32,587 bases of DNA. It comes from Conidiobolus incongruus B7586. Lineage: Eukaryota; Entomophthoromycota; Entomophthoromycetes; Entomophthorales; Conidiobolaceae. Of the stretch, positions 1 to 10,147 are shown piece after piece. The stretch is from the NCBI GenBank assembly GCA_000697335.1, contig JNEM01011054.1, forward strand, positions 1 to 32,587, read 5' to 3'. Both the position numbers and the translations under genes were made by a program. The notes under the pieces are model-generated. The model did no database searches and was not told where the DNA came from. It saw nothing but the letters and a program-made list of their open reading frames with translations. The number at the start of each line of letters is the position of its first letter. Position 1 is the first letter of the stretch.

Positions 1-22
1 ATTAATATTACCTTGAATTTGA

Positions 23-40
23 AATAATGGGAAATTTTTT
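23..40. repeat. possible left terminal inverted repeat of the mariner relic
   Basis: Bases 23-40 (core AATAATGGGAA followed by a T run) are the reverse complement of 532-548 except for one extra base. The pair brackets the transposase fragment, and the right copy lies about 65 bases past its stop, where a mariner end is expected. It may be the terminal repeat of an internally deleted element, but both arms are A/T-rich and short, so chance is possible. Confidence 0.4.
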
Positions 41-82
41 AATTTCTGATTTTTCAAACATATTATTAATTTGAAATGAATA

Positions 83-469
83 AATATATACAAAGTTAAT
101 AGGAAATTATATATTGCTTTTTTAAATAAAAGTATTTCTAATTGGTGTTCTCAATATAATTTGAGAAGACCTATTATTTTGCATGATAATTGCAAAATAC
201 ATAAATCTAAAGCTGTAAAAAACTTTCTAATTAAAAATAACTGGAAAGAATTACCACATCTAGTATATTCCTTTGATTATAACCCATGTGATTATAATTG
301 CTTTAGGCAATTAAAAAACCAGCTTGCAGGAAAAAAAATTTCTGCAGGAAAATTTAATTGGTTTGTGAAATATCAAATTTCAGTCCTTAATAAAAAGAAC
401 TGTTTTTTAGGTGTTAGAAGTTTGCCAAAAGTATGGCAAAAAGTTATTAATAATAAAGGAAACTATTAA
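83..469 (+). pseudogene. mariner-family transposase, C-terminal fragment
   Basis: This is the C-terminal half of a mariner (Tc1/mariner superfamily) DNA transposase. The reading frame is open from about base 83 to the stop at 467-469 with no ATG at its head; an in-frame stop lies at 77-79. Visible marks are a VNRKLY stretch, then LHDN carrying the second catalytic Asp, then PCDY carrying the third, with exactly 34 residues between them (the mariner D34D spacing). FRQLKNQLAGKK and SLPKVWQKVINN near the end match the usual mariner tail. The first catalytic Asp and the whole DNA-binding half are missing, so it cannot be active as it stands. Family assignment is firm; the left limit is approximate. 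Confidence 0.88.
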
Positions 470-531
470 ATTTATATTATATATTTATTTTTATATATCA
501 TATATTCAAATGTTTATTTATTTTTAATCAC

Positions 532-548
532 AAAAAATTCCCATTATT
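532..548. repeat. possible right terminal inverted repeat of the mariner relic
   Basis: Reverse-complement partner of bases 23-40 with a single one-base gap. If both are true ends, the element is only about 525 bases long, so most of the transposase gene has been lost from within. No clear TA duplication can be assigned. Confidence 0.4.
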
Positions 549-2997
549 AAAAATGCAGAGTAATACTTAATAAAAATTTGTTTATGAGATTGACAAAAAT
601 CATATTTGTTTCTTTATTCTTATTATTGAAAGTATAACCTCTTGAAATAATTTATCAGCAAGATTAATAATTATTCATTAAAAATCAAATTCAAAAAAAT
701 ATTTTTTTCTAATTGATAATTTGAATTATTAATATTCAAATATTATATATATATTTTACAATTTTCAGTTTTAATAATACAAATTGAAGTTTTAATTTTT
801 TTATTTAGATATTAATATATAATTTAAATTAATTAGTACTTTACTTGTGAAAATAAAAATAAGTTAAAATTAATTGTGACAATAGTTATAATTTGAAAAT
901 TTTCATGAAATTAAAAATTACAAAATTATATGATAGTAATTTCAATTAATACTTAGTCAATTCTTAAGAAATCAACATGTTTATCTTTAGTCTGGGTTAT
1001 GAATTAACAAATGAATTGGTTATATATCGTTTTTCTAATATTTCGATAAAAGAATATTATAGTATTGGGTAGACGTCATTGATAAAGTTTACATTTAATA
1101 GTTAATGTAATATTCAAAGATCGTTATCAAATTCTTTCTGTATATTCATAATAGAATATTATAATTAAACTCACTCAAATTTCTTAAATTTTGTAAGTAT
1201 TATCTTATGATTCTAAATTATCAATTAAATTAATATGGCTAAGAATATTCTTGATTTGAATCTATTACATCTGTTGTACTTTATAAATTCAATATTTTTA
1301 AACACACAAAATATAATATTAATCGAATTTGTGTATAGAGTTAGTGATATATACACCAAAGTTTAATTTTCTATACTTGAAGTAATTCATATATAAAATT
1401 GAGTTTTTATTTTGAGAAAAAATCATTTTGTAGAAATAATGAATAGTTATATCACTTAATATTGTAATTCAAACTATTCTGATAGATTGATAAACTACAA
1501 CTTTGAAACTTTATATCATATATTTGATAAATAAATTTTAAAATTTAAATGAAAAAAAATATATAAATTTTTCAATATTAATATGTTACAATTTATAATG
1601 AAGTATCAAATATATTAAAATATTCAGATCAGAGACTTATTATTTTTTAATAACGGAAGAAAGCAGTAATAATTATATTTGATAGGTCCATTAGAGATTT
1701 ATAAAAGATATCATAGACTTTTTTTCAAATAACCTCGAATTTAGTTTATAGGATAAAATTATCAATCAATCGTAAATAAAAAATAAGCAAAGAAATTTCT
1801 AAAATATTAAGGGATATTTATTATTTAATATGAATATAAAATGACATATCAATTACACAAATATACCTTGAAATAGTAAGAGTTCAATTTTACAGCAAAA
1901 TTAAAATTTTAATTTTAAAATTATTTACTTTTGGCATAATATACCCATCCAACAATAATAATTATATTTTTCAATATTATACTCTTAACCTGAATGAATT
2001 ATATATAAAAATGATATTTATTTTGAAAAAAAATAAATCATAGATGTAAATTTATATTAAACCTTAAAGTTTTAAATAATAATAATAATAGTAATAATCT
2101 TTTTAAAATAAATTTAATTAATTTTTAATTTTAAAATTATAAAAGAATACTATAATAAATCCAATATTATAAGATAATATTATTCACTAATTACCATTTA
2201 AATATATCTTAGTCATGAGTTATTAATTTTGATAATAAATTATTTTAAATTATATCACTTAATAATATTTTTATTTATTAATCGATCCAACTTAAATTAT
2301 AAAATTTAAATTTATTTTTTATTAGAAAAAAAAAGAATAAAGAAGAATAAATTATTAAATTAATATAATAATATATTAATATATATTTTTTTTAATTTTA
2401 TTATAAATAAAATATATAATTTTAAAGTTAAAAAAAGATAAGAATTATATAAATAGAATTATACAATTATTTAATGTTTAACACTTAATATAAATTAATA
2501 ATAAATTAAAATATTATAATTAATTAATATTATTATTACTTCATTCTTTTTTTTAAAAAAATAAAATATTTTTTTTAATTAAATAATATAAAAATTTAAG
2601 AATTTTAATTCTAAGATTTAAAATTAATAATATACTTGATTTAATGAAAGGGAAATTTATTAAATTATAATTTTTTTTATTATCATTAAAATACTATAAT
2701 AAGTATTTAAAAATATTACTTTAATTGTTAATTAATTTATTTCTTTGTTAAATAAAGTAATTGGCAAATAGTTTATATTAGGATGGGATACAGGATTTTG
2801 CATAATAATCTGTTTATTATTATACATAAAGATACTTTATAATAATCAAATATTCAAACTGGTTAAATATATTAGTGGATATTAGTTATTTTCTGATGTT
2901 ATGTTATATAGACAAAATTAGTTGTTATATTTTGGTGTAAGAGATTATATCCGGTGTTCCAACAACAAATAATAAATAAACAATTCCAAAGTATCAG
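549..2997. other. A/T-rich intergenic gap
   Basis: Almost pure A/T sequence with short homopolymer runs and a small AAT repeat near 2078-2090. I see no frame with coding composition, no tRNA-like fold with a recognisable T arm, and no repeat shared with the rest of the window. The last 200 bases are slightly richer in G and probably hold the 3' untranslated region of the HSF-type gene. Confidence 0.6.
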
Positions 2998-3974
2998 CTA
3001 TGGATACATTTTAGGATGTAAATCTAAGTTAAAATGGATAGAGGAGCATTCTGGATGGTTAATGGAATCAGGTGGATAGTGATGAGATGATAAAGTGGGA
3101 GGAATTGTATAGACATATTCAATTTGGTTAGCGATCGAGGAATCATGTTTCCAATTGGGATTGATATACATATTGTGAGGGATGGTATATGGAGTGGGAA
3201 TATGGGCGGAGCTATGGAGATGTTTGTTAAGAAGTTCAAACTCTTCCTGAAGCTGTGTGAACTGTGCATTTATCTGTTCTAATCTTGAGATACAAAAGTC
3301 CGTATAGCTCTCTTTCGAAAAGTTGGAAGGAATTGGATTGAGATCGTTGGTATCAAAGTTAGGAAGAGCGTTCATATTTATATCATCATTACACATAGAC
3401 ATAATGTCTGAGTACTGAAAAGAGTTAGAAGCCAATAAGGGGGTATCATGCCCATCTGTTTCGGAGGAATTAGGTGAATAACTATTCCCTGAGACAGTAT
3501 TTGAGACCGTTTTTCCAACGAATACTTGTCTAGTTATTTGACTTCTTAAATCTGGTCTATCTCTTAGGAATTTTTCATGTTTGAAAGAGCATGTCAATCT
3601 GCCAACATCCTTCCTGTGCCTTCGACCATCACTGGTTCGTTTGAATCCATATATCTAAAGAGAATAAAAGTTAGAAATTATTTAATATAAACAATATTAA
3701 AAAGTTTTACATTAAGCTGACGGATAAAAGAGGCGATAGAGCTGTTCTTGAAATATTGATTCAATACTTCTCTTTCAAACCTGGGAATATTTTCAATTTT
3801 AATTTCTGTTCCCTTTTCATTCCAATAAATTAATCTGGTATCAGCATTCTCTTCAATCAACCTATTCCAGTTCATTAAATTGAATATTATCATACACCGA
3901 TTCTGAATTGATTACCTATACAACTTTTGAATAAAAGTACTTTTCTTTTTAATCACTTTAGAATCTCCTTTCAT
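2998..3974 (-). CDS. HSF-type DNA-binding transcription factor
   Basis: Heat shock factor family regulator, expected in the nucleus. Exons on the minus strand are 3974-3916, 3861-3711 and 3654-2998, giving 288 residues; both introns (54 and 56 bases) are GT-AG and phases agree. Residues 14-105 form a full HSF domain: FIQKLYR, then LIYW, then FEREVLNQYFK, SSIASFIRQLNIYGFKR (recognition helix region) and FKHEKFLRDRPDL. The first exon is tiny but decides the start: without it the domain lacks its first helix. After the domain comes a Ser/Asn-rich linker, one short coiled-coil stretch (around FTQLQEEFELLNKHLH) and a Pro/His/Tyr-rich tail. It is much shorter than typical Hsf1, so it could equally be a Sfl1 or Mga1-like member; the subfamily is not decided. 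Confidence 0.9.
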
Positions 3975-4901
3975 TGAATAATAATATCAAATTAATTAAC
4001 AAGAGAAGAGTTCGTAAAAGATCAATAAACTAGAGTGAAAATTGATTAAAATGGTCATTTATAAAGGAATTTTAAACAATAGAACTTAATGAAAGAATTT
4101 CCAACTTAAGGAAAATCATAAAAGGATTCACTAAAATCAATGTGTTCAAAATATTTAGTGATTATAGTCAACAAAATATTAGTTAATACCAAAAAAATAA
4201 TACAAATTGGCAATTAATGGTATTAATAATCGATTAATCAACTGGGTTATATTAAAATTATTCTATTTATATTTTACAGGTTTAGTTGATTAGTATACTT
4301 TAAAAACTTGAACAATGCAACTAATCCTTATTAATATTTATGTTTATTATTAATTTTTATTGTTGATTGAAAATTCATCAACAATTCATATATTTATTCT
4401 TTATTATTTTAAAAAAGAAGGATTCCCTTTAATTAAAGCAAAATATATTTTAACCATGATGGATATTTACCTTAGAAAATATGATGATAATCTGTGTATA
4501 TAATTAAAAGTTTAAATGTGTGCGATTAAAAGTATGGAATGAAATATTTTCAACTTGATTAACATAAATGGTGATTTTTTATATTTTTTTTATTGTTTTA
4601 AAATAGAGTAAATATCATAGAAGTTAAAACATCAATATTTCTAATGAGGTTATATAATTATATATATATAATATATATTTTTTGAACGATTATTATTATT
4701 GATTTTTCAACTTTTATTTTTGATATATTTTATTTTATTGAATTAAATTGATTGAAAATGTTTCTAATAATTGAGAACATCTAACTTGAAATTACTAATT
4801 TGGTAATGTCAACAAATCTTTAATGATATCATAGGGTTGTGTATTAATATTTGAAGGGATAGAGATATAAAGCAATGAATTAAAGTGCGATATTCAAAAT
4901 T

Positions 4902-5059
4902 TTATTTATCTATTATAATATGTTTCAGGTTGAGGAAATTATCAATCATTTTGCTATCCCTCCCAAATCCTTGCTCAATATTAATAAAGTATGGATTCTG
5001 GTCATTGTTATGAATCAATAAAAGACAATATTCAGTTCGCCAATGACGATTGAATAAAC
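4902..5059 (-). other. coding-like island, possible terminal exon of an unknown gene
   Basis: Read on the minus strand, a good acceptor (CAACTTTCAG) at 5060-5061 is followed at once by 51 open codons and a TAA at 4902-4904. The translation has unusually mixed composition for this A/T desert, with RHWRTEYCLLLIHN and INIEQGFGRDSKMID. I do not recognise a family. No upstream exon with a matching phase (one base of the split codon) could be found, so it may be a decayed gene piece or chance. Confidence 0.25.
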
Positions 5060-7220
5060 CTGAAAGTTGATATTACCAATTCTTTATTAATGGGCCTATA
5101 ATTAAAAAATTAATCAAATGATTTCACTAATTTAACCCTTTCTATTTCCAGATTAATCCAAATATTTTACAAAATTTAAAATTTGATCTCAAATTTTAAA
5201 ACCAATCATTTGACAATTAGATAAAGTTGATGAAATGAGAATGAATATTTAATAATATAGACATATCGTATGATAATTTCGCTTATTTAATGGATTTTTG
5301 TTTGAAATATTACCAGTAGAATATTACATAATATTGAAAATTCTAATTATAAAATTTAAAATATTTGAAATATTAATCAAATTAATCAAATATCAAGTAT
5401 TTTTATAAGGGGTAGAAGATCATACTTTGAAGCAGATTATATCATTTAAACCCTGTTCAAATAATATTTCATAATCATTGTATCAACAATTCCGATCAAT
5501 GAAAGATTATGTATTGATAATGAATTTTGTATAATTGTTAAAAATTAATATATATATATATATAATATTTGAATTCATTTTGAAAAATTCAGTTTAATTA
5601 GAACCTAAGAAATAATATAGTTGATAGCTATCAAACAATAATGCTATTAAAATAATAGAATTATAAGTTATTCAAATTTTACAATCGCCACAAAAATGAT
5701 ATAGTTAATTAATTTTAATTGAATTTGTATATAATACAGGTTGACATCAATAATGTTACTATATAATTTTTAGTGATATTATTATAACTAATGTTAACTG
5801 AAAACTTTTATCGTTGTTGGCAAAATTTATACTGATTTAATTAATTTACATTTTATTGATTTTGGAAAGAACAATGAAATAGTATATTAGTCAAAAAAAT
5901 TACGAAAAAAAGCTGTTAAATCAATAGGCATAATTTGTTAATTAATAAAATAAAAGCTTTGTTCAATGAAGTATAAGGCTGGATATAGGGACTGCTTGAA
6001 TTTATACATATCTCCCCCTAGTTTTCAATCTCATCTCGGGCCCTAAAACAAATAAAAGAGTTAGCCTACTTTGAAAATGATATTATAACATCAATTTCTT
6101 AAGTTTTTTAAAAATTGGATAAGAAATGTATACTTAATAGAAATAAACATCAATAAATGTACATTAGTTTGTACCCAATTGAAAGTGTAATTTCAATTCA
6201 ATTAACTGTTTTTGGGTATATTATTCGCAATATTATTTTAATATCAAATTCATTTAATTAAACAAGATTCATAAAACATTTTTGGAACTTCTTTTATACT
6301 TTATTAGACCGAGATTAAAAGTTTGATCCATAAAACTGAGTAATTGTTTTACTATTTTGATTTAGAGAGAAATCGGTTGAATAGCACTATTATTGTTATT
6401 TCAACATGATTGGCACATAGATATATCAGATGATATTCAAAACTTGTTATCACTGTTTAGCTAATAAGCTCTTCAAGGATTAATATCAACACACAGTTTT
6501 TTAATTTATACCCATTTTATCCAGAAATAATTCAATTTGTCAAGAATTTATTCCATACCAATAAAACTTTAAATTTTGAAAAGGAAAATTGGAGCCGATA
6601 AAATTTTAATTGATATTAATATTATAAAAATGATATTTTTTCAAATAACTCTATCAATCACGTTTCACCCACACAATTGTTTAAATTGATAAATTATAAA
6701 AATTGGTTTTAGGAATGACATATATTAATATATACCTGATAAATACAACTTTATTTCCATTCTATTAATATTCCTAATAATAGTAAATGGTATAACTTTA
6801 ACGAGAAATGTTTAATAAATTTAATGATTCCTATTATGATGAATTTTTTCATAATATTTGATATTTTCAATAAGATTCAACTTTAATGGAGTGTATAATA
6901 TATTAACAAATTGTCAAATTATTTACTTAATGCTAATAATCACTTTCTTTGTTTTAGTGAATTAATTATATATTTTTTAAATAAATTTTGATGTATAATG
7001 ATAAAATTAATATTATCTTTATTAATTTATATTTTTTTTTCTAGTATATTGTGATTAAAATTCAAATACAGAACAAATGAGTTCATTTTTGGCAAGGTCT
7101 ACCAAATTTGATGAAATATATTTTTTTATGAATTCTATTAAATTTGATCAACAGTATCCACAAAGCGGTATAATTGCCAAATGATATTTGATATAAATTT
7201 GAAATATAATCCCGTTATAG

Positions 7221-7291
7221 ATTTTTAGTGAATAAGAAATGATTTGATTAACATTTTTAGTGAATAAGAAATGATTTGGTTAACATTTTTA
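7221..7291. repeat. 32-base tandem duplication
   Basis: A 32-base unit beginning ATTTTTAGTGAATAAGAAAT at 7221 is repeated at 7253 with one base changed, followed by the first 7 bases of a third unit. It looks like a replication-slippage duplication. No coding frame spans it. Confidence 0.9.
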
Positions 7292-7652
7292 TCTCTATTG
7301 ATTTGAAATCCCTTAATTTACCTTAAAATAAAATAAATAATTTGATGCTAGAATTTATATTGTTAAATATCTTTGATTAAAATCGATTTAATAACCTTGA
7401 CAATACAGGTAAAGTGGTGCCCAATATTACCATGATATTAATCACTGGTAAAATTGTATAGTCGGTAAAATTGCTACTAAATTAAACTTGAATTTCAGAA
7501 CATACACATTCTTGTAAAACATAGCTCAAGGGTAAATTTTAACTGCGAAGCTATATTTTGATTAATATATATAGCTTAGTCTGATTACTATATATTAATA
7601 TCTATGATATTGTACAAGTTGCAAAAGGATTTTGTATGAGATTTTGGTAATT

Positions 7653-7676
7653 TCAACTCAATACATTTTGAGTTGA
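7653..7676. repeat. short perfect hairpin
   Basis: TCAACTCAA and TTGAGTTGA form a 9-base perfect stem around a 6-base loop (TACATT). It lies about 570 bases before the first PUS1 start. A function is not suggested by context. Confidence 0.7.
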
Positions 7677-8247
7677 TTAATGACTTTAAATTCTGTCTTG
7701 TTGTGGTATTTGTCAATAATATATATAACTTATCATAGGTTTTATAAGCAAAATAAATACTATATTCATATATATATATATTTTCCCTTTCACAATAATT
7801 TTCAATAACTGTAACTTAAATTGAAACCTGATTCTAATTGAGGTGAAATTTGGGATAGAAAATTAGAACATTTCAAGTATGATATATTAATATTACTTTA
7901 TTCGGTAATATCAAAATAGAATATATTAAGATTATGCAAACTTTAAAGGATTTGTTAATAAGGAGTTCGGAGATATCAAATATTTTCAATGCTGGATTAT
8001 ATTAAATAAATTAATTTAATAAATAATGTTTATTGGATAATAATAATAATCAATTCAAATTTTATAAAATAATAATTTGAAATATGTGTTGCTCAATTTG
8101 CATCAAAATTTTCAATTCAATATCAAAATCAAATCTATGAAACCCATAAATTAAAACTGATTTCAATTATTAACATAAATATAAGTGAAATAGCAAAACT
8201 CAATTGAAACAAATAATTAGCAAATATCAATATAGAAAATAAAACAA

Positions 8248-10048
8248 ATGAAAATTAAACCTAATAGTAGACTAAATCTACTACAATTTTTAAACAATAG
8301 CAATAAAAGATATTTTTCCAATGTCTGCAACTTATTGGCTAATTCAATTAATAAAAAATTTACAACTGTCAAAGATCGCAAAGAATATGCTCTAGCTAAA
8401 ATTGAAAGGGATAAATTATCTCGAGGCGATTTTAATTCGAATTTGCCACCTAAAGAATTTAAAGTACCAAAAAAGAAATGCGCTATACTGTTGGGATTTT
8501 TGGGATCAGGGTATTCTGGCATGCAAATGTAATTTAATCAACATAATATTATTTGAAATCAATTTTTAACTATATTTACAAAAGTCACCCTAAAGCTAAG
8601 ACTATAGAGGGTGAAATTTTTAAAGCATTATGCGAAGTTGGAGCGATTTCTAAAGAAAATGCCGATAATTTTAGAAAGGTAAAAATCTAATAATCAATTT
8701 TAATTGCGTATTTGATTTTACCATGAATCAATCCATATAGTCTAGTATTGTAAGAGCTACAAGAACCGATAAAGGAGTGCACGCATGTGGTATGGTGATG
8801 AATATGAAGATAAGTATTTTAATTATCAATCAATATAACTCTATCTAATCATGGTCCCCATCCATTTCTCAATATTGGCGACCTTTTACATTCAGTACCC
8901 AATTGAAAATTTAGTCGAAAAAGTGAATCAGATATTACCCAATCAAATCAGAGTCTATGGTATATCATTTTATTTGAAAAATATATTGCGCATTATTTAT
9001 CAGCTCATTTAGGAATTTTTCCAGTAATCAATGCATTCCACGCCAAAACCTACTGTAGAGGCAGAATTTATGAATATTTATTACCGTCTTATGTATTCAG
9101 TCCAATCAGCACCATTTTAAAAGATGTCAATCAACTAAATTCCGAATCATTACAAGAATTATATAGCTATAGATTAGATTCCAATACTTTAGAAAAATTG
9201 CAAAACATATTTAATTGCTATTCAGGGACTAAAAATTTTCATAATTATTCTCAAGATCGATACTTTAATGAAACGAGTTCTAAAAGGGTGATTCGATATT
9301 TCAAAGTAATTCTTTTAATAATTTAATCTTTATTATCATATTTATAGTTATAATTTAGGTTCATGATCAATTTATTAAAGAGGGAATTGAATGGCTATTA
9401 TTAAGAGTTGAAGGTGATTCGTTTATGTATCATCAAATTAGAAAAATGATAGGTAACCATATATGCTTCAATATATTGATCAATTATATTTAATTAATAT
9501 CTAGCCATGTCAATTATGTTAACGCGTACCAATACACCCAATGAAATTATGGACCGATCGTTTGAGAATAGAAAATTTGAAATACCAACAGCGCCAGCAT
9601 TTGGCTTATATTTAGAAAGGGTAAATATATATTTATTACAATATCAATATAATATATTCATAGATCTTATAGACTCTATTTACTGATTATCCTCAAAAGT
9701 TAAAAGAATTAGGATTTAAATTAAATCCAATAAATTTTCAAAATTATGAAGTAAATAAATAATTATTATTAATTTATTAATTTTTATAAAAATGATTAAT
9801 TTTTAAAATTTAGGATCAAATCAAAGATATAAAATTCAATTTAATTTTCCCCAATATTATAAATCAAGAATTATCTCAATACGAGTAAATATTTTCTTTT
9901 TAACTTTGTTTTTTTAATTAATTTTTTATAATTTAGATTCTTAAATTTTATAAAGTATTTGGAAAATAATTACTCGAAATATGAATGGCTAGGTTGTCAT
10001 GGAAAAGTTCCAGAATTGGGTACTGCTAATAAACCTGAAAATATTTAA
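8248..10048 (+). CDS. PUS1: PUS1-type tRNA pseudouridine synthase, copy A
   Basis: Isomerises uridine to pseudouridine in tRNA and other RNAs (TruA/Pus1 family). Exons: 8248-8528, 8585-8678, 8741-8813, 8915-8959, 9013-9305, 9359-9452, 9505-9620, 9673-9750, 9814-9884, 9937-10048; 418 residues, all phases agree. Key motifs are KKKCAILLGFLGSGYSGMQ near residue 75, ATRTDKGVHACG with the catalytic Asp at about residue 135, FHAKTYCRGRIYEYLLPSYV, and VEGDSFMYHQIRKM. The N-terminus is rich in Arg/Lys/Asn/Ser with RYFS, typical of a mitochondrial presequence, and there is no second Met until after the fold begins. The acceptor of intron 3 is the least certain: of two AGs, only the second (8913-8914) keeps the frame. 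Tandem paralogue of the next gene, with identical intron positions but a more A/T-rich codon choice. Confidence 0.92.
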
Positions 10049-10147
10049 TAGAATCCCATTAAATAAAATCATCAATTAAAACAATAAAAGGCTGCAATAA
10101 AATCCAATTGCTTAAACTATCATTTGATTTGATTTAACCATTGATAA

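Larger units (their letters stand above)
3975..8247. other. 4.3 kb gene-poor region between divergent genes
   Basis: A/T-rich stretch between the starts of the HSF-type gene and the first PUS1 copy, so it must hold both promoters. No complete gene is visible. It contains one coding-like island on the minus strand (4902-5059), a shorter G/C-richer patch at about 5990-6045, a tandem duplication (7221-7291) and a hairpin (7653-7676), each listed separately where supported. The rest shows nothing I can name. Confidence 0.6.

Noticed and set aside
3678-3893. Apparent single-exon start of the HSF-type gene at 3893
   Set aside because: Its first ten residues fall in an intron; splicing from 3916 to 3861 restores the HSF helix and gives a better start at 3974.
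5551-5566. TA dinucleotide runs such as this one
   Set aside because: Ordinary microsatellites in A/T-rich intergenic DNA.
6462-6600. About 46 open codons on the plus strand with a few Pro, Gln and Trp
   Set aside because: No start, no splice context; frames of this length are expected by chance in several kb of such sequence.
7221-7291. Repeat array considered as a CRISPR
   Set aside because: Only two directly adjoining units with no spacers, in a eukaryotic context.
8217-8522. 101-codon open frame on the minus strand opposite PUS1 copy A exon 1
   Set aside because: It mirrors a well-supported exon and its residues are the expected antisense of a Lys/Asn-rich presequence.
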